A stretch of 64,000 nt of DNA. Origin: Sulfuricurvum sp. PC08-66 (GTDB taxonomy: Bacteria > Campylobacterota > Campylobacteria > Campylobacterales > Sulfurimonadaceae). Under the pieces are notes generated by a model. The model did no database searches and was not told where the DNA came from. It saw only the letters and a program-made list of their open reading frames with translations. The first letter of the stretch is position 1; every line of letters starts with the position of its first letter. The position numbers and the translations under genes are program-made. Below are positions 16,055-25,162 of this stretch, piece by piece. The stretch covers positions 27,481 to 91,480 of the forward strand of contig JQIT01000012.1 in assembly GCA_000830255.1 (NCBI GenBank). Direction: 5' to 3'.

Positions 16055-16890
16055 GAGCATTACTCATTCTAGCGGTGCTCGCACAGCTACTTTTTGGCTC
16101 TACTATTTTGACCTTCAAACTTTACGAGCGTGATGACCGCGTCGATGTGCTTTTGACCTTTGACACCCCCTATGAGGGGCGTATCTCGCAAAAACGCAGT
16201 GACACCACCACCTATATCACCTTCAACGATGCGACCTACGACCAAAGCATCACCAAAACTGTCAACAGTAAATTTATCTCTGCTTTTACCCTCGCCTCGC
16301 AAGGCACTAGTGCGCTTATGAGTATCCAAATGCCCCAAACTGCGCAATTAAGCGTCTCAAAAACGGTCGATAATTATGGCTTGCGGCTACGTTTTGAGGC
16401 GGGAACGAGTGCCCTACCCACGCTCAAAGAGTCCACTGCACTCTCCACCACTACGCCTCTGGTCACCAATGAAAATGCCCCCTCGATGCTAAATACGCAA
16501 TATATTATTGTGATTGCGCTTCTTTTTATCGGGGTTGGCGTGCTCTTTTGGGTCAAACGACGCGTCCAAAAAGAGGGCAATTCGTGGCTCTTTGCGGCAG
16601 GCACAAAAGCAGCTAATGAGGTGCGTATACTCTTCCAAAAAAATCTCGATGCACACAATCGCGTGGTGATGATAGAGGTGGGAACCAAGCACTACTTGGC
16701 ACTTGTGGGTAATTCCAATGTGCTGCTGGATACCTTTGGCGATGAGGCACCTGTTTCCCAAGAGAACTTCGATGCGATGCTACGCCAAAACAAAACTCAA
16801 CTCGATAAATACATGGAGCTAGACAATCGCACGAGTACCCAAGATGCGCTTGACGCCTATAAAGAGAAGGCTAGCCTAGAGCGCTATTGA
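16051..16890 (+). CDS. fliO: FliO-like flagellar export protein with an N-terminal AMIN-like domain
   Basis: The product has 279 residues and its start overlaps fliN by 4 bases (ATGA). A signal-type helix (1-17) is followed by a beta-rich periplasmic domain of about 100 residues that resembles AMIN domains. A linker, a transmembrane helix near 151-168 and a basic stretch come next. The cytoplasmic part is FliO-like: NRVVMIEVGTKHYLALVG, then a conserved LLDTFG. FliO assists assembly of the FliP-FliQ-FliR export gate. Position after fliN is the usual place of fliO. The extra periplasmic domain is unusual against E. coli FliO (about 120 residues); I recall the same build in Campylobacter. Identity rests on context plus the short C-terminal motif. 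Confidence 0.72.
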   Translation: MRALLILAVLAQLLFGSTILTFKLYERDDRVDVLLTFDTPYEGRISQKRSDTTTYITFNDATYDQSITKTVNSKFISAFTLASQGTSALMSIQMPQTAQLSVSKTVDNYGLRLRFEAGTSALPTLKESTALSTTTPLVTNENAPSMLNTQYIIVIALLFIGVGVLFWVKRRVQKEGNSWLFAAGTKAANEVRILFQKNLDAHNRVVMIEVGTKHYLALVGNSNVLLDTFGDEAPVSQENFDAMLRQNKTQLDKYMELDNRTSTQDALDAYKEKASLERY

Positions 16891-16905
16891 GCGTAGCTAC
16901 AACCG

Positions 16906-18582
16906 CTAGTTGAGCGGATGCAAAAAGAGTACGCTGTTGCCTTTGCGATTGTAGTAGATACCTTGTGAGGCTTTGCGAGAGATGTAGACACCCTTGCCGT
17001 TGAACTTTTCACGGTTGCGGAAAATCGTGCTAAGTATTTGGGTATCAAATCCCCTGCCTTGGTCTGTAATATTGGTAATGAGATAGCTTTGGTGGTCGAG
17101 ATACTCCAAGCGTGCCATCGTTACGAGAATTTTTTTGCTGGAGTCTTGGGTGGCATTTTGCAAAAATTCGAGATAGATATCCTGCGCGATAAGCTCCTCT
17201 TTTTGGAGACTATCGACCCCCAAAGAGCCATGCTCAAAGGCATTCATAAAGAGCTCCGAAAAGCTCAAGAGCGCCGCTTCTCGCTTCTTGGTCGATAGAC
17301 CCAATGCGTGCAATTTCGCCTCGTACCACGCATTTGCCTCATCCAATCCCGCCAAGGTCGCATCAAAATAGGACTCTTGAATGACATGCTGGTTGTAATC
17401 GAGATAGTTCAAAAAGATAAAAGTCATATCATCTTTTTGTTGCGTGACGCGCTCAAACATGCGTTGCTTAAAGGCTTCACGGGTAAAAGAGTGGACAAAA
17501 TCATCGGCGATATATTGACTAAACTCCTTCTCTTTGACAGCGCTCTCGATAAGTCCATCGCTGTAAAAGAGAAGCTTTTTGATGTTGTGCAACTCAACAA
17601 AATCGATGCGAAATTCGTTGTGGTATTTATTGATAGGGGGATTGTTGGAGTAGATACGGTGCAGTGTCGTATCGCTCTCTTGGAGCAATAGCGCTGGCAT
17701 CGAAAAGAGCGCATAGTACATGCGTTGCGACGCCTCATCGATACAGATAAACTCTGCACTGATGACCTCCTCGTCAAAAAGCGCTTTTTGAATAAAAGCA
17801 ATCGAATCACGCACCAATGTTTCAAGCGTAAAAGGCGTCTGACTTGCCATCATGACATCGATTTTGTGATTGACATAGGTGGTGAGCATCATGGCTGAAA
17901 GTGAAGCCGAGAGTCCCGCACCCATCCCATCGACGATGAAAAAAAACATACGATTGAGGTCTACGCGACGGGCGCTGTAGGCATCACCGCTGAGCGTATC
18001 CAATGGCATATAGAGGAAATCGATAAGCAGTTCGCGCTTGCCCAAGTGGCGTTGGTAATAAAAGTCATTGCGCAAAATGACCAGCTCTTTGCGAAACGAA
18101 ATCTCCTCTTGGTGGAGTTTGTAGGCGCGTTCCTCTTCGAGGCGTTGCTTCTCTTTGCGCTCTTTGATCAAAAATTGGTTGGCAATCGCAATACGCGCAC
18201 AGCTCTCGATACGTTCATTGAGCTCATCTAGCTCGAAAGGTTTGTAGAGAAAATGGTGGACGCGTTGCGCAATAATTTGCATCAAAATTTTGGGCTCTTG
18301 TTTGGCACAGGTGACAATAATAGGCAAATTTTTGGCACCTGCGCGAATCGTCTCGATACAGCTTAGCGCGCTCATATCGCTTATCGCGTAATCAATGAGC
18401 AATATATCTACAGCATGCGCTTGTGCATAGCTAATAGCACTGCGCCCTGAAGTGACTACCGCCACTTCACGAAAGAGTACCGAAAAGAGATTTTTATAGA
18501 GTGAACCCAGCGTCACATCTTCATCGACACACAAAAGGGTCAAATGCTCCAAATGACCTTGAATATCTTGCTCAAAAATCAT
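16906..18582 (-). CDS. Response regulator with SpoIIE phosphatase and anti-sigma-type ATPase domains
   Basis: The product has 558 residues in three domains. Residues 12-130 are a receiver with acidic pocket D20/D22, phospho-acceptor D64, T91 and K114. A coiled-coil helix (about 135-165) leads to a PP2C/SpoIIE phosphatase (about 180-400) with metal motifs DGMGAG near 213 and a late DDM. Residues 405-558 are an HATPase_c domain of the RsbW kind, with N-box ELFMNAFEHGS and G1 box DQGRGFD. Proteins of this build switch partner anti-sigma-factor antagonists by phosphorylation and dephosphorylation, in response to a histidine kinase. No kinase or STAS antagonist lies beside it. It overlaps the preceding gene by 4 bases and is the last gene of the carB operon. 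Confidence 0.88.
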   Translation of the reverse strand: MIFEQDIQGHLEHLTLLCVDEDVTLGSLYKNLFSVLFREVAVVTSGRSAISYAQAHAVDILLIDYAISDMSALSCIETIRAGAKNLPIIVTCAKQEPKILMQIIAQRVHHFLYKPFELDELNERIESCARIAIANQFLIKERKEKQRLEEERAYKLHQEEISFRKELVILRNDFYYQRHLGKRELLIDFLYMPLDTLSGDAYSARRVDLNRMFFFIVDGMGAGLSASLSAMMLTTYVNHKIDVMMASQTPFTLETLVRDSIAFIQKALFDEEVISAEFICIDEASQRMYYALFSMPALLLQESDTTLHRIYSNNPPINKYHNEFRIDFVELHNIKKLLFYSDGLIESAVKEKEFSQYIADDFVHSFTREAFKQRMFERVTQQKDDMTFIFLNYLDYNQHVIQESYFDATLAGLDEANAWYEAKLHALGLSTKKREAALLSFSELFMNAFEHGSLGVDSLQKEELIAQDIYLEFLQNATQDSSKKILVTMARLEYLDHQSYLITNITDQGRGFDTQILSTIFRNREKFNGKGVYISRKASQGIYYNRKGNSVLFLHPLN

Positions 18583-19763
18583 GCATTTACCAACATATGC
18601 CCTACAAATTTGCTCATATTATCGATGACCAAGCCACCTTTGCGAAAGCCAAGTGCACACGACTCGTAGGCGAAAAAGAGCCCCGCTTGATAGTAGTCAC
18701 CTTTGCTATCTTGTGGGAAGGTAGCGTAAGCTTGGTAAATACTCTTGTGATGCGCATAAGGTCCATCGACACTGTGGAGTATCGCGCCATTGGCATCGAG
18801 GATAGCGGTATTGGCACCCTCTCGACCGAACATACGCTTTTGCACCTGCTTTTTGCCCTTCAAAGGCGCAAACGAGGTCTCGAGTAGATAGGGCGAATCG
18901 GGGAAAAGGTCGTACAAAATTTTGAGCATCCCTTTGCTTTGGAAGAGCAATGTATAGGCTGGATTGACGATAATCGCCTTTTGGTTTTGGATAATTTGAT
19001 CCAGCAACATCACCAATTCAGGCTCATCGGTGGCTAAATCTTCCCATGCAAAGAGCTTGAACCAATACTCATATTGCGTATCGTCACGGTCAAAAATCCC
19101 CTCTGGGCTAAACTGCACCTCGTCCAAAAAGGCGAAATTCGTAGCAAACCCAGCCTCATCTGCGATGGTTTGGAGTAGCCGCGTAGTCGCCTCCTCTTCG
19201 TTGTTGCCCTCGATAGAGCTAAAGAGAATTTTCCACCCTGCATAGTAGCTATCGAACTGCTCGATATCCTCAAAAAGCATCACGAAACGTTTGAAGTTAT
19301 CTTTGAGCGCTTCATAGAGATTGTTGAATTGTTGGGCATCTTCCATGCCGTTGTGCTTCAAAAGCGCCCATTGCAAAATCGCCGTCTCAAATACTCCTGT
19401 GGGGGTATCTGCATTGAACTCGATAAGTTTGATAGGTGTACCATCGATGCCGCCTGCCAAATCAAATCGACCGTACAAATGCCAATGGACATCGTTTTCC
19501 CAACTTTTTTTGATGGTATCGACAAGATTAAAAGGGATACCAATCTCAAAAAAAAGGTCGTTCTCAATGACGTGTTGTGCCGCTTGGACATACATCTCAT
19601 AGAGTGTATTGCCTGCCTCATAGTAGGCATTGGCTTCATCGTGTGTCACTTGCACTATCTCATTGGCGATATAGGCACTCCCATCGCCATCGGTGTGCCA
19701 CGCCATGCCTAGCTCTTCAAGCACACCTGCACTTAGAGGTTTTACCTCGCGAAGTTTTACCAC
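18579..19763 (-). CDS. Glutathionylspermidine synthase-fold ligase (YgiC/YjfC family)
   Basis: The product has 394 residues, full length for the stand-alone ATP-grasp synthetase of the glutathionylspermidine synthase family. Family landmarks are WHLYGRFDLAGG near 92-103, KLIEFNADTPTG near 111-122, the NPAYTLLFQSKGML stretch and a late MFGREGAN. YgiC-type proteins lack the amidase half and probably ligate a peptide to an amine; the true substrates are unknown. The gene lies 3 bases after a UPF0323 lipoprotein gene, the same pairing as ygiB-ygiC in E. coli, and overlaps the REC-SpoIIE gene. It is likely a cytoplasmic or inner-membrane-associated enzyme. Confidence 0.88.
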   Translation of the reverse strand: MVKLREVKPLSAGVLEELGMAWHTDGDGSAYIANEIVQVTHDEANAYYEAGNTLYEMYVQAAQHVIENDLFFEIGIPFNLVDTIKKSWENDVHWHLYGRFDLAGGIDGTPIKLIEFNADTPTGVFETAILQWALLKHNGMEDAQQFNNLYEALKDNFKRFVMLFEDIEQFDSYYAGWKILFSSIEGNNEEEATTRLLQTIADEAGFATNFAFLDEVQFSPEGIFDRDDTQYEYWFKLFAWEDLATDEPELVMLLDQIIQNQKAIIVNPAYTLLFQSKGMLKILYDLFPDSPYLLETSFAPLKGKKQVQKRMFGREGANTAILDANGAILHSVDGPYAHHKSIYQAYATFPQDSKGDYYQAGLFFAYESCALGFRKGGLVIDNMSKFVGHMLVNA

Positions 19764-19766
19764 CTT

Positions 19767-20327
19767 TTAGCCTCCGTAGTAGCCAGAGCCACCCGTTTTG
19801 GAGGGACCACTTTTGTCAAAGAAACTTTTTTTGGTAGGAGAGGTATTGCTAGGGGCTGTACGGTCGAAGCTACGACTGCGTGAAGTTGCGGCGGATTGAT
19901 TGCGTTGGAAATTTTTGTTGCCCATGAGTGCATTGGCGACCATATTTCCTAGCAGCGCACCTGCGGCGGCGGCCAAAATCGTCCCACCAAGCCCCATGCC
20001 TTCGCCACCGCCGTTGGATTGGACAGTTTCACTCGAGCCATCTTGGACACGAGCATACTCCTCTTGGGCTAAAGCGGTAAGCTCCTCTTGGGAGAGTTTG
20101 CGAATCGTGCCATCTTTTTCGGTAATGAAGGCTTCGGTGGGTCCAGAGGTAGGAATCTCTTCGGTGACCACATATTTACCGTTGCTCAGTTGCTCGATAT
20201 AGATTTTTTTGTTTTGCTCCTCTTGCGGTGCCTCTTCGCCTTGGCTACATCCTGCCAATGTCGATGCGACTACCGTCCCCATTATCCCAATGACTGCGCC
20301 GTGTGAATAGCTTCTAATATGCTTCAA
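19767..20327 (-). CDS. UPF0323 family lipoprotein
   Basis: I set the start at TTG 20325-20327, which has a strong AGGAGAGG site four bases upstream. The longer open frame to 20489 has no ribosome site and lies wholly within the preceding gene. The product is 186 residues: a signal helix ending in the lipobox LAGC near residue 24, an acidic linker, a middle domain with a KYVVTEEIPTSGPTEAF segment, a glycine-alanine helix (GGTILAAAAGALLGNMVANAL), and a Ser/Arg/Gly-rich tail ending in SGYYGG. This matches UPF0323 lipoproteins of Campylobacter and Helicobacter and is comparable to YgiB (DUF1190). Function is unknown; the neighbour ligase suggests a shared envelope-stress or modification role. Confidence 0.82.
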   Translation of the reverse strand: MKHIRSYSHGAVIGIMGTVVASTLAGCSQGEEAPQEEQNKKIYIEQLSNGKYVVTEEIPTSGPTEAFITEKDGTIRKLSQEELTALAQEEYARVQDGSSETVQSNGGGEGMGLGGTILAAAAGALLGNMVANALMGNKNFQRNQSAATSRSRSFDRTAPSNTSPTKKSFFDKSGPSKTGGSGYYGG

Positions 20328-20763
20328 TGACCTCTCCTTTTGCAAATTTGATGGTGCGATTTGCCTCATCGTCCAACAAATAGTAGTAATTTTTGTCCTC
20401 GTACTGTAGTACACCTTGATACAAAAAACGCTTATGTTTAATCGTAAAATGGGGCGTCTCAAAGAGTGCTTGCCCCACCGCAAAGCCATAAGGCGCCCAC
20501 AGTGTGCTCATCGATGCCGCTAAAAGCGCGATATAAAAAAAGACCACAAAGTGTTGTCGTCGTGGGTAGACGAAAAGCACCCCAATGAAGAGTGCCAACG
20601 GCGCATACCACTCCCACGGCATATGACGAATAAAAAGAGCGTTATAAAACTGCCCCAATCCAAGTGCATCGAAGTAGTGCAGTTTTATCCCAATCCCCAA
20701 AAGTATCCACGGGAAAAGCCCCATAATACCGCCCATGACCACTACCGATAGCACCCTACTCAT
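20314..20763 (-). CDS. Conserved membrane protein, function unknown
   Basis: The product has 149 residues and three hydrophobic helices (about 8-27, 52-66 and 72-92), followed by a soluble C-terminal domain of beta character (KRFLYQGVLQYEDKNYYYLL). The start overlaps the stop of the YrdC-like gene by 4 bases, and its last codons overlap the start of the lipoprotein gene. I recognise no family. Tight coupling on both sides suggests it belongs with the lipoprotein-ligase pair. Confidence 0.75.
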   Translation of the reverse strand: MSRVLSVVVMGGIMGLFPWILLGIGIKLHYFDALGLGQFYNALFIRHMPWEWYAPLALFIGVLFVYPRRQHFVVFFYIALLAASMSTLWAPYGFAVGQALFETPHFTIKHKRFLYQGVLQYEDKNYYYLLDDEANRTIKFAKGEVIEAY

Positions 20764-21188
20764 CGAAGCCTCTTTGTTTTATGCTTGCCCAAGCGCACCA
20801 TACGCGAGGCTTTTCCCTCGAACAATCCGCGTGCATCTGTGACCACGCAATCAGCTTTTGCGTAGGCAAAATCACTATCGAATGCTCCTTGCGTGGGATT
20901 GGCACTGCTGGAGTAGAGTGGACCCACATCGCGTAGCCATCGACCATGTAGCGAGTTGGCATCGACACGTCGAAAAGCGTAGCCATTGGGTAGGACAAAG
21001 GTGGTTTTTTGTGCACGTCGGACGCCCTTGCGATGAGACTTGGGGACGCGACCTTGGATATCGACGAAGGAGGTGATGGTTTGGAGAATTTTTTGCGTGG
21101 CGTTGCGCCCTTTGGCGCGATTGATAGGCGTAGGCTCTTGGGATAAAAAGCCCACCGTCGTATCACTCTGAGCCAAAAAAAGCATCAC
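20760..21188 (-). CDS. Sua5/YciO/YrdC-family protein (short TsaC-like)
   Basis: The product has 142 residues, shorter than typical TsaC (about 190). The substrate-binding cluster is recognisable at 17-29 (RAKGRNATQKIL, the KxR...K pattern), and SSANPTQ near 93-99 matches the nucleotide-binding SSANxSG motif. Between them is the FVLPNGYAFRRV strand. This family makes threonylcarbamoyl-AMP for tRNA t6A (TsaC/Sua5), though short members may only bind RNA or nucleotides. It begins one base after the carB stop and is translationally coupled to the following gene. Whether it is the main t6A enzyme cannot be told from this window. Confidence 0.78.
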   Translation of the reverse strand: MMLFLAQSDTTVGFLSQEPTPINRAKGRNATQKILQTITSFVDIQGRVPKSHRKGVRRAQKTTFVLPNGYAFRRVDANSLHGRWLRDVGPLYSSSANPTQGAFDSDFAYAKADCVVTDARGLFEGKASRMVRLGKHKTKRLR

Positions 21189-24100
21189 TTAAACCAAATA
21201 ATCTTGGAGTGCTTTTGGCGTATAGAGCTCATCGCTTTGCATCACATTGAGCGACTCGATAGCCGCTTGAGCTGCTGCGATGGTGGTGAAATAGGGAATA
21301 TTTTGGCGCAAGACAGTTTGGCGAATGAGACGCGCATCCTCTTTGCTGCTTTGACTGTCAGCGGTGTTGATAACCATATCGATTTCGCCGTTGCGTAAGC
21401 TATCTTCAATATTGGGGCGACCCTCAGAGATTTTCAAGATTGCCTTGCTCGATACGCCCGCCTCCTCTAGCACTTTGTGCGTACCTGTAGTCGCTACGAT
21501 AGTGAAGCCTTTGGCGATAAGCTTGCTCGCAATATCCGCGGCAAAAGGTTTGTGTAGGTTGGTCAAGCTCAAGAAGACGCGACCTGAGGTGGGGATTTTG
21601 TTGCCACTTGCCAATTGTGATTTGGCAAAACTGGTGCCAAAATTGTTACTAATACCCATAACCTCACCCGTAGAGCGCATCTCTGGTCCCAAAACCACAT
21701 CGGCACCGTAGAGTTTGTTGAACGGGAATACCGCCTCTTTGACCGATACGTGTCCACGTAATTTGGGTTTGAGGATGCCGTTTGCCTCTTCGACGATGCG
21801 ATATTTGTCGTAGTAGGTAAGCGCATTACGGAGTGCTTCACCCATCATGACACGTGTCGCTACTTTTGCCAATGGCATACCTGTCGCCTTGGAGACGAAA
21901 GGCACGGTACGAGAAGCGCGAGGATTGACCTCGATGAGATAGACCTCGTCACGATAGATAGCATATTGGATATTCATCAATCCCACGACACCCAATCCCA
22001 ACGCGATGGTTTTGGTCTGCTCTTCAACCTCACGGATAAGCTTCTCACTGATAGAGACCGTAGGCAAGCTACATGCGCTATCACCAGAGTGGATACCCGC
22101 CTCTTCGATGTGCTGCATAATGGCACCGATATAGACCTCTGTACCGTCACAAATAGCATCGACATCCAGCTCGATAGCTTGGTCGAGGAACTTATCGACC
22201 AAGACAGGTGAATCGTGCGAAACCTTAACCGCCTCAATCATGTAGGCGCGAAGTTCATCGTCGTTGTAGACGATACGCATCGCACGTCCACCTAGTACAT
22301 AGCTAGGACGTACCAAGACAGGATAGCCGATGCGGTGTGCAATGGCAAACGCCTCCTCTTTGGTCGTTGCCGTGCCGTTTTCGGGTTGGCGAAGTGCATG
22401 CTCTTTGACAAAGGTAGAGAATTTTTCTCTGTCTTCGGCTAGGTCGATGACTTTGGCTTTGGTACCTGCGATTTTGGCACCAATCGCTGTGAGAGGTTTG
22501 GCAAGTTTGAGTGGTGTCTGTCCACCAAAGTGCACGATAATGCCATCTGGATTTTCACGCTCGATCACTTCACGTACATGTTCAAAATCGATAGGCTCGA
22601 AATAGAGTACATCAGAGGTGTCATAGTCGGTCGATACCGTTTCAGGGTTACAGTTGTACATGATAGTCTCGATACCCATCTCGCCCAAAGCAAAAGCGGC
22701 ATGGACACAGCAGTAGTCAAACTCGATACCTTGACCGATACGATTGGGTCCGCCACCCAAAATGAGCACTTTTTTGGCATCACTTGGGCGTAGTTTACGT
22801 GGAAGCTTCGTAATATTGGTCGTAGAGTAGAGGTAAGGTGTGAGTGCTTCAAACTCCGCCGCACAGGTATCGACCTCATTGTATTCGTGTGAAATTTCAA
22901 ACTTTTTGCGGGCATTGTAGAGGTCGTTTTCACTGAAATCGATACCCTCTTTTTGACGAATAAGTTGCGCTAGTTTTGCATCACCAAAGCCATAGGTTTT
23001 TGCGGCACGCAAGCGTACTTCGTCGTTGAGAATCTCCAAATCGACTTCACGTTCAAACGCAACCAACTCTTGGATTTGATACAAAAACCAAGGGTCGATG
23101 GCACAAAGTCCGAAAATCTCTTCGATACTCAATCCGCGACGGAATCCCTCTGCTACGTAGAGGATACGTTTGTCGTTGGGGCGGCGAATCTCGCGCTTAA
23201 TCTCTTCGAGTTCCCCCTCCATCACATCAAATCCAGCCAATCCTGTTTCCAAAGAGACGAGTGCTTTTTGTATCGACTCTTTGAAGGTACGACCTATCGC
23301 CATGACCTCACCCACAGACTTCATCGAGGTGCTCAATGTGCTAATAGCTTCAGGGAATTTTTCGAACGTAAAGCGAGGAATTTTGGTCACCACATAGTCA
23401 ATCACTGGCTCGAAACTCGCCGCGGTTCCTGTGATGTCATTGGTCAGCTCATCGAGCGTAAAGCCTACGGCAAGCATCGTGGCGATTTTGGCGATAGGAT
23501 AGCCTGTAGCTTTGGAAGCGAGTGCAGAAGAGCGTGAAACCCGTGGGTTCATCTCGATGACGATCATGCGCCCTGTTTTGGGATTGATAGCAAACTGTAC
23601 ATTCGAACCGCCCGTATCGACACCCACTTCGCGCAAAATATCAAACGAAGCATTTCGCATACGTTGATACTCTTTGTCGGTGAGGGTGAGTGCAGGTGCG
23701 ACGGTAATAGAGTCGCCTGTGTGTACGCCCATGGGGTCGAAGTTCTCGATAGAACAGACGATGATACAGTTATCTTTGTTGTCGCGGATAACCTCCATCT
23801 CATACTCTTTCCACCCCAAGAGCGACTCTTCGACCAAGATTTCATTGATAGGTGACTCATCGAGTCCACGTTTGGCAAGCTCTTTGTACTCATCGATATT
23901 GTAGGCTACTCCACTGCCCCCACCTGCAAGGGTATAAGAGGCACGAATGATGAGAGGGAAGCCAATTGCTTCAGCGGCAATCATCGCCTCTTCCATATTG
24001 TAGGCGTATTTGGAGATGGGCAAATCCATACCGATTTTTATCATCGCCTCTTTAAAGGCTTGGCGGTCTTCGCCCTTTTTAATCGCTTCGGGTTTGGCAC

Positions 24101-24443
24101 CTAGGAAGTGGACTCCTTTGAGCATCCCTTTTTCATTGAGACGCATTGCCATATTGAGTGCAGTTTGCCCTCCCATCGTAGGCAAAATTGCGTCAACTTT
24201 CTCCTCTTGGATGATACGGTGGATGATATCTTCGTTGATGGGTTCGATGTAGGTGCGGTCGGCAAACTCAGGGTCTGTCATGATAGTAGCAGGATTGGAG
24301 TTGATAAGTACGACACGATACCCAAGCTCTTTGAGGGTCTTGACCGCTTGCGTACCTGAGTAGTCAAACTCACACGCTTGACCAATGACGATGGGGCCTG
24401 AGCCTATAAGCAAAATGGTTTTTATGTCGGTACGTTTGGGCAT
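21189..24443 (-). CDS. carB: Carbamoyl-phosphate synthase large subunit
   Basis: The product has 1084 residues, standard for CarB. It makes carbamoyl phosphate from bicarbonate, ammonia from CarA and two ATP, for arginine and pyrimidine synthesis. The two homologous ATP-grasp halves are visible: [20 protein letters not shown] near residue 13 and [16 protein letters not shown] near 560. Each is followed by FGGQT/MGGQT and a metal-binding [10 protein letters not shown] or EVNPRASRT. The C-terminal MGS-like allosteric domain (about 945-1084) starts with the FLSLTNLHK stretch and carries [13 protein letters not shown]. carA is not in the window. It leads the six-gene minus operon ending in the REC-SpoIIE regulator. 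Confidence 0.97.
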   Translation of the reverse strand: MPKRTDIKTILLIGSGPIVIGQACEFDYSGTQAVKTLKELGYRVVLINSNPATIMTDPEFADRTYIEPINEDIIHRIIQEEKVDAILPTMGGQTALNMAMRLNEKGMLKGVHFLGAKPEAIKKGEDRQAFKEAMIKIGMDLPISKYAYNMEEAMIAAEAIGFPLIIRASYTLAGGGSGVAYNIDEYKELAKRGLDESPINEILVEESLLGWKEYEMEVIRDNKDNCIIVCSIENFDPMGVHTGDSITVAPALTLTDKEYQRMRNASFDILREVGVDTGGSNVQFAINPKTGRMIVIEMNPRVSRSSALASKATGYPIAKIATMLAVGFTLDELTNDITGTAASFEPVIDYVVTKIPRFTFEKFPEAISTLSTSMKSVGEVMAIGRTFKESIQKALVSLETGLAGFDVMEGELEEIKREIRRPNDKRILYVAEGFRRGLSIEEIFGLCAIDPWFLYQIQELVAFEREVDLEILNDEVRLRAAKTYGFGDAKLAQLIRQKEGIDFSENDLYNARKKFEISHEYNEVDTCAAEFEALTPYLYSTTNITKLPRKLRPSDAKKVLILGGGPNRIGQGIEFDYCCVHAAFALGEMGIETIMYNCNPETVSTDYDTSDVLYFEPIDFEHVREVIERENPDGIIVHFGGQTPLKLAKPLTAIGAKIAGTKAKVIDLAEDREKFSTFVKEHALRQPENGTATTKEEAFAIAHRIGYPVLVRPSYVLGGRAMRIVYNDDELRAYMIEAVKVSHDSPVLVDKFLDQAIELDVDAICDGTEVYIGAIMQHIEEAGIHSGDSACSLPTVSISEKLIREVEEQTKTIALGLGVVGLMNIQYAIYRDEVYLIEVNPRASRTVPFVSKATGMPLAKVATRVMMGEALRNALTYYDKYRIVEEANGILKPKLRGHVSVKEAVFPFNKLYGADVVLGPEMRSTGEVMGISNNFGTSFAKSQLASGNKIPTSGRVFLSLTNLHKPFAADIASKLIAKGFTIVATTGTHKVLEEAGVSSKAILKISEGRPNIEDSLRNGEIDMVINTADSQSSKEDARLIRQTVLRQNIPYFTTIAAAQAAIESLNVMQSDELYTPKALQDYLV

Positions 24444-24504
24444 TTTTTATCCTGTTAAAAATTTTGATATTGTACTTTGGAGGCTCTTAATCTATGGTTA
24501 TTAA

Positions 24505-24528
24505 GGCTCATCAAGTATACTTTGAGCC
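24505..24528. promoter_or_regulatory. Palindromic operator-like site over the -10 region of the thioredoxin gene
   Basis: GGCTCA at 24505-24510 pairs with TGAGCC at 24523-24528 and encloses the perfect palindrome AAGTATACTT (24513-24522), with a two-base bulge. TATACT at 24516-24521 would serve as a plus-strand -10 box about 30 bases before the ATG at 24551. A dyad covering the -10 box is a classic repressor site. It also lies between divergent carB and thioredoxin genes. Confidence 0.5.
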
Positions 24529-24550
24529 GAAATTTTTCTCAAGGATTGTT

Positions 24551-24955
24551 ATGCGTAAATTTGTAGGATGGGTACTTTTGATGGGGATGGTGTGGGGTCT
24601 GGATCCTGCTACCTTTGGGAACAAAATGGGATACGAAACCTCCTATGAAAAGGCTCTCGCCAAGGCGCAAAAAGAGCACAAAAATATCTACCTCTTTATG
24701 GTGACACAACATTGCCCTTGGTGCAACAAAATGTCCAAAGAGGTACTGCCTATTCCAGCCCTAGATGCCAAAATCAAAGCTCAATATATTCCGCTCGTAC
24801 TCGACCGTGACAGTGATCCCTATCCAGAATATCTCGAAGCACCAGGGGTGCCTGCTCACTTTTTTATCGATGCCAAAAATCCTACACGCTACAGCCGAGT
24901 GATGGGATTCCAAGACCAAAGTGCTTTTGAATTTTTACTCATGCAGGGAATTTAA
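24551..24955 (+). CDS. Periplasmic thioredoxin-fold protein
   Basis: The start is ATG 24551 with AAGGA eight bases upstream; a longer frame to 24494 would read through the promoter palindrome and has no site. The product is 134 residues. A signal peptide (MRKFVGWVLLMGMVWG) is followed by a thioredoxin-like domain with the redox pair CPWC near residues 55-58, a preceding YLFMVTQH strand and a cis-Pro GVPAHFF loop. It belongs with SoxW/DsbD-gamma-like proteins that reduce or protect thiols outside the cytoplasm. The partner is unknown. It faces thiS convergently with a 6-base gap. Confidence 0.85.
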   Translation: MRKFVGWVLLMGMVWGLDPATFGNKMGYETSYEKALAKAQKEHKNIYLFMVTQHCPWCNKMSKEVLPIPALDAKIKAQYIPLVLDRDSDPYPEYLEAPGVPAHFFIDAKNPTRYSRVMGFQDQSAFEFLLMQGI

Positions 24956-24961
24956 AAGCTA

Positions 24962-25162
24962 TCACCCGCCACCCACAAAATGCAATAGCTCAATTTTGTC
25001 TCCATCGACGGGGGCAAAATGCTCCCACTTATCCTTTTTGACAATCTCCATATTGACAGCCGCCGCCATTACTTTGGCCTCGATGCCTAGCTTTTGCATC
25101 ATCGCCATAAGTGTCGTATTTTCGGGCATCTCATAGGGTGTGCCATTAATAACTATGTGCAT
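24962..25162 (-). CDS. thiS: Sulfur carrier protein ThiS
   Basis: The product has 66 residues of ubiquitin-like fold, beginning with MHIVINGTPYEM and ending in the Gly-Gly tail that is thiocarboxylated (FVGGG). Internal landmarks are the VAVNxEIV-like strand (AAAVNMEIVKKDKW) and the DGDKIELLHFVGGG end. ThiS donates sulfur to thiazole synthesis. The usual partners thiF and thiG are not adjacent. Its ATG overlaps the ankyrin-gene stop by one base (TAATG), so it is coupled to an unexpected neighbour. Confidence 0.9.
   Translation of the reverse strand: MHIVINGTPYEMPENTTLMAMMQKLGIEAKVMAAAVNMEIVKKDKWEHFAPVDGDKIELLHFVGGG

Noticed and set aside
24494..24955. Longer frame of 153 residues for the thioredoxin
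   Set aside because: The extension crosses the -10 palindrome and hides the signal peptide; ATG 24551 has a good AAGGA site.
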